From CALGLS01 sp047626155 (GTDB lineage Bacteria; Bacteroidota; Bacteroidia; Chitinophagales; Saprospiraceae): DNA of 63,269 nt. A model generated the notes under the pieces. That model searched no databases. It had not been told where the DNA came from and saw only the letters and a program-made list of their open reading frames with translations. Shown here one piece after another: positions 1 to 7,653 of the stretch (its first letter is position 1; each line of letters begins with the position of its first letter). Made by a program: the position numbers and the translations under genes. Where the stretch lies: contig JBLHRR010000014.1 in the NCBI GenBank assembly GCA_047626155.1, positions 1 through 63,269 on the forward strand, given 5' to 3'.

Positions 1-77
1 TCTTCGCTTACAAGCTCACATGAGATTACTATTTCAAGATAGCATAAATAATAAAAAATCCTTACTATATTCACCGA

Positions 78-1385
78 ATGAAAAAGTTTTTATTCCTATT
101 CCCCATTTTGCTTCTTTTTTCAACTTGTAAAGAAAGCACCTACAAAAACGTTCTCATTCATCAAGCCGGAAAAACCGGACTTGGGCCCTGTGAGCCCAGT
201 ATTTTCATCAACCCTAAAAACCCTAATAATATAGTAGCAGGCGCGGTACTTAACACCTATCATTACTCTTTCGATGCAGGAGCAAGTTGGGAAAAAGGAA
301 CACTAGAATCTTCTCACGGTGTATACGGTGACCCTTGTATAACCGCAGATCTCGATGGAAACTTCTACTACTTCCATCTAGCAGACCCAGATGGCACCAA
401 CTGGCAGAGTCCCCGAATCCTAGAAAGCATCATCGTCCAAAAATCTACGGACGGCGGAAAAACATGGAACGATGGAGCGGCCATCGGCGCCACTCCTCCC
501 AAACAACAGGACAAAGAATGGTCCTGCGTAAATCCTTTAGATAACAGTATATACACGACTTGGACGCAGTTTGATAAATATGGCTCAAAAGAACCGGATT
601 GCCAATCTTTAATCCTTTTCTCAAAATCTACGGACGGTGGCGCCACCTGGACAAGGCCCACTACCCTCTCCCAATTCCCTGGCAACTGCATCGACGATGA
701 CAACACCGTGGAAGGCGCCGTCCCCGCAGCGGGACCCAACAATGAGGTCTATGTCGCCTGGGGCTTCGACAATAAAATCTATTTTGATAGAAGCATGGAT
801 AGTGGAGAAACCTGGCTGGAAAAAGACATCGTGGTCGCCGCTCAACCTGGTGGTTGGGACATGACCATTCCCGGAGTCGGAAGAGCCAATGGGATGCCGG
901 TAACCCGTGTTGATCTAAGCGATAGCCCTCACCGAGGTACCATTTACATCAATTGGGCAGACGCCAGTAATGGTCCTGACAACACCGATATTTTTGTGAG
1001 CTATTCCAAAGACAATGGAAATAGCTGGAGTACTCCAGTAAAGGTTAACAACGACCTTACAAAGAAACATCAATTCTTTCCTTGGATGGATGTCGATCCG
1101 GTTACGGGGGCGATATACGTGGTTTATTATGACCGCTCCGCATACGAGGACTTTAATACGGATGTCGTGTTAGCTAGTTCTACTGATGGTGGCCGCACCT
1201 TTAAAAATGAAGTCATTTCTGAAAGCCCTTTTATAACGCCCGGAGAGTTTGTCTTTTTTGGAGACTACAATAACATCAGTGCCTATGGTGGAAAGGTTCG
1301 ACCGATATGGACTCGCTACGAAGACAAGAAGTTGAGTATCTGGACGGCTTTGATTGATAAGAAGGTGCGGAAGGTTTCGCCGTAG
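78..1385 (+). CDS. BNR/Asp-box (sialidase-fold) lipoprotein
   Basis: Predicted surface or periplasmic lipoprotein of the sialidase/BNR-propeller superfamily. The signal peptide ends in a lipobox with Cys17 (LLLFSTC). Asp-box repeats (SxDxGxTW) are visible at residues 64-71 (SFDAGASW), 123-130 (STDGGKTW), 184-191 (STDGGATW) and three more downstream (SMDSGETW, SKDNGNSW, STDGGRTF), which fits a six-bladed propeller. True sialidases also need an Arg triad and a FRIP motif; I do not see a clear FRIP, so the enzyme activity is open and a glycan-binding or other hydrolase role is equally possible. At 435 aa it is a stand-alone propeller with no T9SS sorting domain. The ATG is preceded by an AT-rich leader without a Shine-Dalgarno, normal for Bacteroidota. 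It stands alone, followed by a small inverted-repeat element. Confidence 0.8.
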   Translation: MKKFLFLFPILLLFSTCKESTYKNVLIHQAGKTGLGPCEPSIFINPKNPNNIVAGAVLNTYHYSFDAGASWEKGTLESSHGVYGDPCITADLDGNFYYFHLADPDGTNWQSPRILESIIVQKSTDGGKTWNDGAAIGATPPKQQDKEWSCVNPLDNSIYTTWTQFDKYGSKEPDCQSLILFSKSTDGGATWTRPTTLSQFPGNCIDDDNTVEGAVPAAGPNNEVYVAWGFDNKIYFDRSMDSGETWLEKDIVVAAQPGGWDMTIPGVGRANGMPVTRVDLSDSPHRGTIYINWADASNGPDNTDIFVSYSKDNGNSWSTPVKVNNDLTKKHQFFPWMDVDPVTGAIYVVYYDRSAYEDFNTDVVLASSTDGGRTFKNEVISESPFITPGEFVFFGDYNNISAYGGKVRPIWTRYEDKKLSIWTALIDKKVRKVSP

Positions 1386-1418
1386 TTGGTGGATTTGTTG
1401 AATGGTGGATTAGTTGAA

Positions 1419-1472
1419 TAGAGGTTATTCGGTTTCCGGCCGACCGTACCACTCTATTTGGAATAACCTCTA
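1419..1472. repeat. Intergenic repeat R1, copy 1 (12-bp terminal inverted repeats)
   Basis: A 54-bp palindromic-ended element. The left arm TAGAGGTTATTC (1419-1430) is the perfect reverse complement of the right arm GAATAACCTCTA (1461-1472). The interior carries CCGGCCGACCGTACCA. A second, longer copy lies in inverse orientation at 33652-33720 and a partial match at about 12687-12730. It looks like a very small MITE-like or REP-like element. The rest of 1386-1633 has no convincing gene. Confidence 0.75.
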
Positions 1473-1633
1473 ATTAGTGCGGTCAGTTTGTGAAGTAATA
1501 GGACTAAAGCCCTATATTAGCGTAGGTCGTCCCTACAAGACTGTACGTTGCATTTTCGTAGCGCCGTTGCGGTTACCCCTAACGATTGGCACGTTCGATC
1601 AATTATTTCATCACCTATTAAAACTTTTAAAAA

Positions 1634-1966
1634 ATGAAATTCGAAATATTTCAAAGCGAGAAAAATGAAAAATTTTATTTCCGATTGGTAGCTAGAAATG
1701 GGCAGATTATCATATCTAGCCAGGCTTATGGTTCAAAGGCGGCGGCAAACAATGGGGTTCTTTCTGTTGGAGAAAACGCTACAATTGCTGATCACTATGA
1801 TCGTAAGGTAGCTACTAATGGTAAAAACTTTTTCAGTCTAAAAGGTGGTAACGGCCAGATCGTTGGTGATAGCCAGATGTATGCTTCAGCTGATGGGATG
1901 GAGAATGGGATTAAGTCCGTAATGGAACATGCACCGATTGCTCCTGTTGTTGATTTGACTGCGTAA
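1634..1966 (+). CDS. YegP-type DUF1508 protein (UPF0339), two repeats
   Basis: Small 110-aa cytoplasmic protein made of two tandem DUF1508 repeats of about 48 residues. Each has the family's F-x-[FS]-x-[LK]-x(2)-NGQI core: residues around 15-50 (YFRLVARNGQII, then SQAYGSK) and 65-100 (FFSLKGGNGQIV, then SQMYASADG). The family is widespread, compact and of unknown biochemical function. The start ATG fits the usual family N-terminus (MKFEIF) and follows an A-rich leader (CTTTTAAAAA). The gene is monocistronic and followed by a strong hairpin. Confidence 0.85.
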   Translation: MKFEIFQSEKNEKFYFRLVARNGQIIISSQAYGSKAAANNGVLSVGENATIADHYDRKVATNGKNFFSLKGGNGQIVGDSQMYASADGMENGIKSVMEHAPIAPVVDLTA

Positions 1967-1993
1967 GGGATGTTCCTTCCTTTGGACAATTAA

Positions 1994-2026
1994 ACGTTTA
2001 CTAAACCTTCGAGGTTTAGTAAACGT
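1994..2026. terminator. Perfect 15-bp hairpin downstream of the yegP-like gene
   Basis: ACGTTTACTAAACCT (1994-2008), loop TCG, then AGGTTTAGTAAACGT (2012-2026): a perfect 15-bp stem between two convergent genes. There is no T-tract on either side, so it may act as a transcript 3'-end stabiliser or weak bidirectional terminator rather than a classic intrinsic terminator. Confidence 0.6.
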
Positions 2027-2052
2027 CCAAAGGCATAGCGGGATGCTCCTTC

Positions 2053-2562
2053 TTAGATACGAAGCTCCCAACAATAAAACGGAAACTCATTTCCATGAAA
2101 ATGGCAAAGCCCCTCCGCTTTGTCGTAGCCTAACTTTTCATACAAAGCATTAGAACCCGGATTCCCAGCATAAGCATCTAAGCGGATGCAGTTATATTGT
2201 TGCTTTTTAGCAAAAGCAGCTGCAAAAGAACAAAGCGCCTTGGCAAGCCCTCTCCCCTGCGCTTTGGGATGAACCGCTAGACGATGAATCACCAAGACCT
2301 TCTCCCCAGCATACTTCCAATTGATGGCCTGGTACTGCTCATCCTGCTGCCCATTCAAGGTAATGGTTGCCAGACATTCCTTGCCTTCTCTGATCACATA
2401 AGTTTCTCCTGCCTCCACATCTTTTCGGATATGAGTCTCTCCCGGATAATCATAGTGCCACTGTTTGATTCCCGCTGCCAGAAGAGCATCCGTACAACGA
2501 ACAAACAACTGATGGACGGATGGGATATCAGTTAGTTTAGCAATTAAAATTTCTATTAGCAT
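2053..2562 (-). CDS. GNAT-family N-acetyltransferase
   Basis: Acetyl-CoA-dependent acetyltransferase of the GNAT fold. The acetyl-CoA binding motif A is clear: VIHRLAVHPKAQGRGLAKAL, with the Q/R-x-x-G-x-G/A signature QGRGLA, followed by the motif B region (NALYEKLGY). The substrate cannot be told from sequence. The open frame extends 13 codons further upstream; I prefer the internal ATG at 2562 (MLIEILIAKLTDIPS) because GNAT domains normally begin with such a beta strand and the upstream residues look non-conserved. That gives 169 aa. It is convergent with the yegP-like gene and stands alone. Confidence 0.8.
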   Translation of the reverse strand: MLIEILIAKLTDIPSVHQLFVRCTDALLAAGIKQWHYDYPGETHIRKDVEAGETYVIREGKECLATITLNGQQDEQYQAINWKYAGEKVLVIHRLAVHPKAQGRGLAKALCSFAAAFAKKQQYNCIRLDAYAGNPGSNALYEKLGYDKAEGLCHFHGNEFPFYCWELRI

Positions 2563-2641
2563 AAACAAGTTGTATAACGTAGGTAAAATACCGTAGATCA
2601 ATGATTTATTAATTTTAAAGCTTTTTTGCGTATTTTTTCTT

Positions 2642-2649
2642 AATTTTGC
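2642..2649 (+). promoter_or_regulatory. Bacteroidota -7 element (TAATTTTG)
   Basis: TAATTTTG followed by C matches the Bacteroidota -7 consensus TAnnTTTG. It lies 148 nt upstream of the DUF6580 gene and implies a 5' UTR of roughly 140 nt. The -33 TTG at 2626-2628 has a spacer of only 13 nt, shorter than usual, so the assignment is tentative. Confidence 0.4.
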
Positions 2650-2797
2650 AATCGTAAATTTAAACTCTTCTTTGACGAATGATCTCCTTTCTCAAAAAAA
2701 ATCTTCATTACGACTGTAGTACAAACGAAAGCAGTGTTGGATATATGTTTGAGCAACTATAAAAATTCGGTATTCGTTAAAGAACCAATTAAATAAA

Positions 2798-3379
2798 ATG
2801 ACTAAAAATAAAATAGAACTTCGTACTGGAATCATTGCAGTGATTATCGCTTTAGCAGCTTTGAGCCGTTTGATTCCACACCCAATGAACTTTACACCAA
2901 TTGCGGGAATCGGTTTATTTGGCGCAGCTTACTTTTCAAGAAAGTGGTTGGCTTTGATTATTCCTTTCGTTGCCATGTGGGTTTCGGATCTTGTCATTAA
3001 TAACATTTACTATCCTATCGTCTTTCCTCAGTACTATGAAGGATTTACCTTATTCACCAATGGTTGGTACTGGATGTACGGTAGTTTTGCTTTGATTATT
3101 TTGTTGGGGTTCAAAACCTTGAAAAAAATAAAGCCAATGAATCTTCTTGGTTCTAGTTTGATGGCTTCTATCATCTTCTTCCTGGTTACAAACTTCGGTA
3201 CTTGGATGACGGGAACACTTTATGCTAAAACAACAGCCGGCTTGGTTACTTGTTATACCGCTGCCATTCCTTACTTCTGGAACACATTGGCGGGTGACTT
3301 ATTTTATGTAGGTGTAATGTTTGGTGCATTCGCTTTATTACAAAATCGCTTTCCTGTTTTGTCTTTGAGTAGAGCTTAA
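2798..3379 (+). CDS. DUF6580 integral membrane protein (ECF S-component-like)
   Basis: 193-aa polytopic inner-membrane protein with about five or six hydrophobic segments (near residues 11-28, 34-53, 57-75, 92-106, 118-137 and 165-183). The N-terminal AALSRLIPHPMNFTPI and the glycine-rich IGLFGAAYF are typical of the DUF6580 family of putative transport proteins in Bacteroidota, whose fold resembles substrate-binding S components of energy-coupling factor (ECF) vitamin transporters. No ATPase or T component is adjacent, so substrate and partner are unknown. It has a long leader with a possible long-range stem (2672-2681 with 2772-2781). The DUF5522 gene begins 30 nt downstream and may be co-transcribed. 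Confidence 0.7.
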   Translation: MTKNKIELRTGIIAVIIALAALSRLIPHPMNFTPIAGIGLFGAAYFSRKWLALIIPFVAMWVSDLVINNIYYPIVFPQYYEGFTLFTNGWYWMYGSFALIILLGFKTLKKIKPMNLLGSSLMASIIFFLVTNFGTWMTGTLYAKTTAGLVTCYTAAIPYFWNTLAGDLFYVGVMFGAFALLQNRFPVLSLSRA

Positions 3380-3409
3380 GACAAAATATCCCTATCCATT
3401 CTTAGCACA

Positions 3410-3613
3410 ATGGCCAAAAACAACGATATCGATTCCGACGCTAACAATGATAAAAATCCAGCTCCTTTAAAAGAGGGGCTGGATTTTTATATGGAAGATG
3501 GTCGCTTTGTACTTACGGAGCATTATCTGCGTGGGCGTGGGTATTGTTGTGGGAATGGCTGTAGGCATTGCCCTTATGGTGGCACGGAAGGGAAGGATAC
3601 TTCTTTGAAGTAA
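3410..3613 (+). CDS. DUF5522 small Cys-rich protein
   Basis: 67-aa cytoplasmic protein. The diagnostic C-terminal motif RGRGYCCGNGCRHCPYG contains four cysteines (CC-x3-C-x2-C) that probably bind a metal ion, and the preceding FYMEDGRFVLTEHYL fits the DUF5522 family. The family is conserved across Bacteroidota; its function is unknown. An acidic, Asn/Asp-rich N-terminal tail of about 20 residues precedes the domain. It lies 30 nt after the DUF6580 gene on the same strand. Confidence 0.8.
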   Translation: MAKNNDIDSDANNDKNPAPLKEGLDFYMEDGRFVLTEHYLRGRGYCCGNGCRHCPYGGTEGKDTSLK

Positions 3614-3702
3614 GTTTTTTTTTGAACCGCAACGGCGCAGCGAGCGCAACGGTAACGCTACGTTTTTTTTAGGGATTAAGCGAATTTAGGAATAGAGCCT
3701 AA

Positions 3703-4152
3703 CTATTTCTTTGTCGTGGTCAAAGCTTCCACTGCGGCTAGCACGGCCAGTTCATATCCTTTTGTTCCTAAGCCACAGATCACCCCTTCTGCTATCCCGC
3801 TGATATAGGAATGATGTCGAAATAATTCTCTCTTATGAATATTGGAAATGTGTACTTCGTAAATTGGCAAGCCACTTGCTACCAGTGCATCCCGCAATAC
3901 GACTGAAGTATGAGAATATCCCGCCGGATTAATAACAATAGCACTACAGTTACTCATTGCTGACTGAATGTGGTCAATCATCACTCCCTCACTGTTCTCT
4001 TGTTCACAGATAATTTCCACGCCTAAGGATTTGCCCAATTTGATGCAATCAGCATTGACATCGGCTAAGGTTTTGGAACCATAGATCTCGGGTTCACGGG
4101 TACCTAGTAAGTTGAGGTTAGGGCCGTGTAGAAGCAGAATGGATTTTGGCAT
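3703..4152 (-). CDS. aroQ: 3-dehydroquinate dehydratase, type II
   Basis: Catalyses dehydration of 3-dehydroquinate to 3-dehydroshikimate, step 3 of the shikimate pathway, as a cytoplasmic dodecamer. At 149 aa it has the normal length. Family signatures are intact: LHGPNLNLLGTREPEIYG with Asn12, Arg19 and the catalytic Tyr24; the substrate-binding VINPAGYSHTSVVLRDAL; EVHISNIHKRELFRHHSYIS with the conserved His and Arg; and a terminal GYELA segment. It is a single gene. The intergenic region upstream contains repeat R3. Confidence 0.95.
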   Translation of the reverse strand: MPKSILLLHGPNLNLLGTREPEIYGSKTLADVNADCIKLGKSLGVEIICEQENSEGVMIDHIQSAMSNCSAIVINPAGYSHTSVVLRDALVASGLPIYEVHISNIHKRELFRHHSYISGIAEGVICGLGTKGYELAVLAAVEALTTTKK

Positions 4153-4158
4153 TTTTTT

Positions 4159-4204
4159 AAAACTTTTAACTGTTAACTTAAACTGTTAACTTCCTTCTAT
4201 CGCA
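4159..4204. repeat. Intergenic repeat R3, copy 1
   Basis: AACTTTTAACTGTTAACTT followed by a second GTTAACTTCC and CTATCGC. The same pattern (AACTTTTAAC, GTTAACTTCC or TTAACTTCC, then CTA-[AT]CGC) recurs at 37896-37939 and 42068-42104, flanking a cotH gene. The remaining sequence to 4401 holds a copy of the TAGATTTCTCGAC motif (4361-4382) and no gene. Confidence 0.6.
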
Positions 4205-4401
4205 TTAATGAAGGGAAGGTGACGGCGAAACTACTTGGCCAAGCCTCATAGCCTTTTATGCTAAATAAAAGAGTGTCATCGACCCGATGTCAAATAACCA
4301 CTATCCTAATTATACGTTTCACAAAGATGAATTGTTTTTTCGGAAAAAGGAAATTTTTGTGAGGAGGTAGATTTCTCGACGCATAAGTTTATATTTACCC
4401 C

Positions 4402-6660
4402 ATGAAAACTATTCATTATCCATTGCTTTGCTACCCGCTTCAAAAAAATGCCGTTCTGGGTATTTTGGTGGGTACCGAATTCCAGGTGGTAGAGCCAGGA
4501 GTAAAGCAGGTTAAATCGATTTTGAATGACCATTTGCAACGGATGTACAAGAAGGAGGCGTTTTATCCTTATATCGAATTGGAAAAGACGAAACTGAAAA
4601 CTATATCTGTAAAAATACGGCCTACTTATCAGGATGACTCTGGACGTTATCCGCTTTCGCAAACGATTCAGGTGCCCGTTTCTGTGGTCTATGGCCAAAC
4701 AGAAGATGGCTTGTATGAATGTTACCTCCCGCTCTTTGACGAGAGCTTTTTTTACTACGATCCAAAACAATTCAACTCTCTGGTTCAGCACTTTGCTGCT
4801 TATATTTTAAATGACCTTAGCCCTGAGCAACTTTATCAGCATATGGGCTATCCGGAGCCGACTTTAGAATATGTAGACCTGCGAATCAATGAAGACCGAG
4901 AATGGAAACTCGATAATCGCCCATCTGAACGCCGCTTTGAGATGTTGAATCGCCTAGCAGTACGATACCCTGATCCGGCTGGATCCCAACGGACAAATCA
5001 GATCATTCCAGACGTAGCTTGGGAGATGGAAGACAAAGTAGAGCAAGTCGTTGATAAAATCAAAACCGCCAATCTGCTACTCGTAGGTAATCATGGTGTT
5101 GGGAAGAGTGCTGTTTTGAAACAGGCCATGCGAAAGGTAAATACGCAATCGAAAAAACTGAAAGCAGAACAATCTTTCTGGCAACTATTGCCACGTCGAA
5201 TCACCTCCTCAGCCAAGTTTCTGGGGCAATGGGAGGAGAACTGTGAAGTGATGGTCGAAGAGTTGCAATCGGCCAATGGTGTGCTTTGGGTTATTGATGT
5301 AGTACAATTGTTGCAAATAGGAGGCCGTGGGCCAGAGACTTCTGTGGCGGCGTTCTTAATGCCCTTTTTGCAATCCGGTACTTTACAGATCATCAGTGAA
5401 GTAACCGAGAAAGAACTGGAGAGTATGCGTCGTATGCTTCCTGGCTTCGCTGCGTCTTTTCAGATTGTCAAGATTCCGGATATGCCAGAGCAAAAGGTGC
5501 AAAAGGTCATGGATCATTTCGCGAATTATGTACAGAAGAGTTTAAAAATATCGCTTTCGCAAAAAGCCTTGTCGATGTCTTATCGTTTGTTGAAGCGGTA
5601 TTATCCCTATCAAAGTTTTCCTGGAAAGGTGATTCCCTTTCTGACTCAGTGTGTTAGCACGGCTCAGCAAAAAGGGACGAAGCAAGTTGGTTTTGAAGAG
5701 GTCGTTCAGCAGTTTATACAACGCAGTGGTTTGCCGGAGTTATTCCTGAGAGATGATTTGCTGCTCGACACCAAAGAACTAGATGCCTTTTTTAGTGAGC
5801 GAATCATCGGGCAACCGGAGGCGGTAAAGAAAATGGCCTCGGTGGTAAAGGTTTTTAAAGCGGGCTTGAATAATCCTGGAAAACCAATATCCACTCTGAT
5901 TTTTGCTGGCCCAACCGGAGTCGGTAAAACCGCTTGTGCGAAGGCATTGGCTGATTATTTCTTTGGAAAAGGAAACAGTCAATCTCCGCTGATTCGGATT
6001 GACATGAGTGAATTTCAGCACCCTTACCAAATGTCTCGACTCATTGGTTCCGGCAGAGAGCCTGGACAATTGATCCAAAACATCCGTCAGCGGCCTTTTG
6101 CCGTAATATTGTTAGATGAAATCGAAAAAGCCAACCCCGCCGTCTTCGATGCACTAATGACTATGCTCGACGAAGGTGTTATGCTCGATAATTTTGGACG
6201 GGTAACCAATTTTAGGAACACCATCATTATTATGACTTCCAACTTGGGAGCTAGCAATCAACAGGGCATCGGTTTTTCGCAGACCGAATCTCCAGAAGCC
6301 GCTTGGTTTTCAGCGATAAAGAAATTCTTCCGCCCAGAGTTTGTCAATCGAATTGACAGCATTGTTCCTTTTAATAACCTAAAACCTGAAGACATAAAAA
6401 AGATCTGTTTAAAGGAATTGGAAGAGGTGAAAAACCGAGAAGGTTTTGTCAAACTGAATCTTACCCTTGAATTTACGGATGCGCTGGTCGATCACATTAC
6501 CAATACTGGCTTTGATAAAAAGCTTGGCGCGAGACCCTTGCAACGGGCTATTGATCAGTTGGTAATTGGTACTGTTGCGAATTGGCTGTTGGAGCATCCG
6601 GAGGTTGGGAATCAGCGTTTGTTGATAGACTCCGTGGATGGGAAGGTGGTGGTTGGTTGA
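4402..6660 (+). CDS. Clp/Hsp100-type double AAA+ ATPase, degenerate D1
   Basis: 752-aa AAA+ unfoldase of the ClpA/B/C class. D1 has a P-loop GNHGVGKS (229-236) but its Walker B reads VLWVIDVV (294-301): the catalytic Glu after Asp299 is replaced by Val, so D1 probably binds but does not hydrolyse ATP. D2 is canonical: GPTGVGKT (503-510), Walker B VILLDE (568-573) and the C-terminal small domain GFDKKLGARPLQRAID. Residues 1-200 do not resemble the Clp_N double repeat, and no long coiled-coil M domain separates D1 from D2. A G-I-G-F sequence (622-625) sits where ClpA/ClpC carry their ClpP-docking loop, suggesting but not proving a protease partner. The gene is monocistronic. Bacteroidota carry similar Clp ATPases alongside standard ClpB/ClpC; the role is unknown. 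Confidence 0.85.
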   Translation: MKTIHYPLLCYPLQKNAVLGILVGTEFQVVEPGVKQVKSILNDHLQRMYKKEAFYPYIELEKTKLKTISVKIRPTYQDDSGRYPLSQTIQVPVSVVYGQTEDGLYECYLPLFDESFFYYDPKQFNSLVQHFAAYILNDLSPEQLYQHMGYPEPTLEYVDLRINEDREWKLDNRPSERRFEMLNRLAVRYPDPAGSQRTNQIIPDVAWEMEDKVEQVVDKIKTANLLLVGNHGVGKSAVLKQAMRKVNTQSKKLKAEQSFWQLLPRRITSSAKFLGQWEENCEVMVEELQSANGVLWVIDVVQLLQIGGRGPETSVAAFLMPFLQSGTLQIISEVTEKELESMRRMLPGFAASFQIVKIPDMPEQKVQKVMDHFANYVQKSLKISLSQKALSMSYRLLKRYYPYQSFPGKVIPFLTQCVSTAQQKGTKQVGFEEVVQQFIQRSGLPELFLRDDLLLDTKELDAFFSERIIGQPEAVKKMASVVKVFKAGLNNPGKPISTLIFAGPTGVGKTACAKALADYFFGKGNSQSPLIRIDMSEFQHPYQMSRLIGSGREPGQLIQNIRQRPFAVILLDEIEKANPAVFDALMTMLDEGVMLDNFGRVTNFRNTIIIMTSNLGASNQQGIGFSQTESPEAAWFSAIKKFFRPEFVNRIDSIVPFNNLKPEDIKKICLKELEEVKNREGFVKLNLTLEFTDALVDHITNTGFDKKLGARPLQRAIDQLVIGTVANWLLEHPEVGNQRLLIDSVDGKVVVG

Positions 6661-6714
6661 TAATAATAGGATAGGACTAGTACCACCCTCATGTATGTCG
6701 CCCCTGCAAGTAGG

Positions 6715-6861
6715 GTTGATCAACTCTAATTGAAAATGGGTAATTTTTTAAAATCAAAATCAAAATGTGAATCAAAATCAAAACCTTCTACCGTGAATTC
6801 CATGTACAGGGCTTTTAATTTTGATTGAACTTTTGATTAATAATTTTTCTTCAAAGTTACC
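6715..6861. repeat. Intergenic repeat R2, copy 1 (about 150 bp)
   Basis: AT-rich block containing TCTAATTGAAA, TGGGTAATTTTTTAAAATC, CTTCTA-CGTGAAT, AGGGCTTTTAATTTT and TAATTTTTCTTCAAAGTT in this order. The same ordered blocks occur at 28617-28768. It fills the gap between the Clp gene and the convergent deoxynucleoside kinase gene. Confidence 0.75.
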
Positions 6862-6869
6862 TCCTCGCA

Positions 6870-7514
6870 TCAAACAAAACTCAAATAATTTACCCCCGGC
6901 CGATAGGTCTTTTTCATTGCCTCAATAATCAAGTCATAATCCGCCTGATTATTCTGAAAGTCCAATCGCTCCACATCTATGATTAAAATTGGCGTTTTAT
7001 TATCTGTTCGAAAATAGTCATAATACGTTTCTTGGATACCTTGCAAATACTCCACAGTAATATCCTGCTCATAATCTCGCCCACGCTTTTTTATGTTTAC
7101 CAACAAGTTATCAACAGAACGATGTAAGAATACAATCAAATCCGGCCTCGGAAAACTATTGTTAAGGATATGGAACAAGCGTTGAAATAAACGATACTCC
7201 TCCGAGTTCAAATTGTTTTTTGCGAAAAGCAAAGTTTTCAAAAAGAAATAATCTGTCACGATTAATTCCTGAAAGAGATCAGCCTGTGTTTGCTCTTGTA
7301 ATTGCTTGTGTCGTTCGGTCATAAAAAACAACTCCACTGGAAAGGCATAGCGCTCCTGGTTTTCATAGAAAAAAGGCAAAAATGGATTGTCCGCAAACTG
7401 CTCCAATACCAATCGACAATTAAAATCTTTGTGTATCCGGTGGCAAAGGGTTGTCTTACCTGCTCCAATGTTGCCCTCTATGGCGATAAATCTATGTGGG
7501 AAAGGGTTGTTCAT
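6870..7514 (-). CDS. Deoxynucleoside kinase
   Basis: Cytoplasmic salvage enzyme that phosphorylates deoxynucleosides (dNK/dGK/dCK superfamily). It has the P-loop GNIGAGKTT (14-22), the substrate-site segment ERYAFPVELFFMTERHKQLQ, a D/E-R-S-like motif (VTDYFF), HRSVDNLLVNIKKRGRDYEQ with the Arg-rich LID, and the length (214 aa) expected of bacterial members. Substrate specificity (dA, dG or dC) cannot be set from this. It is 139 nt downstream of folK on the same strand, an arrangement common in Bacteroidota, so the two may be co-transcribed. Confidence 0.9.
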   Translation of the reverse strand: MNNPFPHRFIAIEGNIGAGKTTLCHRIHKDFNCRLVLEQFADNPFLPFFYENQERYAFPVELFFMTERHKQLQEQTQADLFQELIVTDYFFLKTLLFAKNNLNSEEYRLFQRLFHILNNSFPRPDLIVFLHRSVDNLLVNIKKRGRDYEQDITVEYLQGIQETYYDYFRTDNKTPILIIDVERLDFQNNQADYDLIIEAMKKTYRPGVNYLSFV

Positions 7515-7653
7515 TTAAAATATATTATGATTCTTTGACGGATTCCGTGTTTTATAGTTCCTCAAATAGATTTTCAACTCTCCCTTCGTTGCACTACAGT
7601 CGCTTTCAGCAGCATCTTTTTGAAGAAGCACGTCATTTGTCAAAGAAGGCTAC

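Noticed and set aside
1477..1668. 63-codon frame after repeat R1
   Set aside because: It covers an interspersed-repeat stretch (CGTAGCGCCGTTGCGG) and runs into the yegP-like gene in another frame; no family resemblance.
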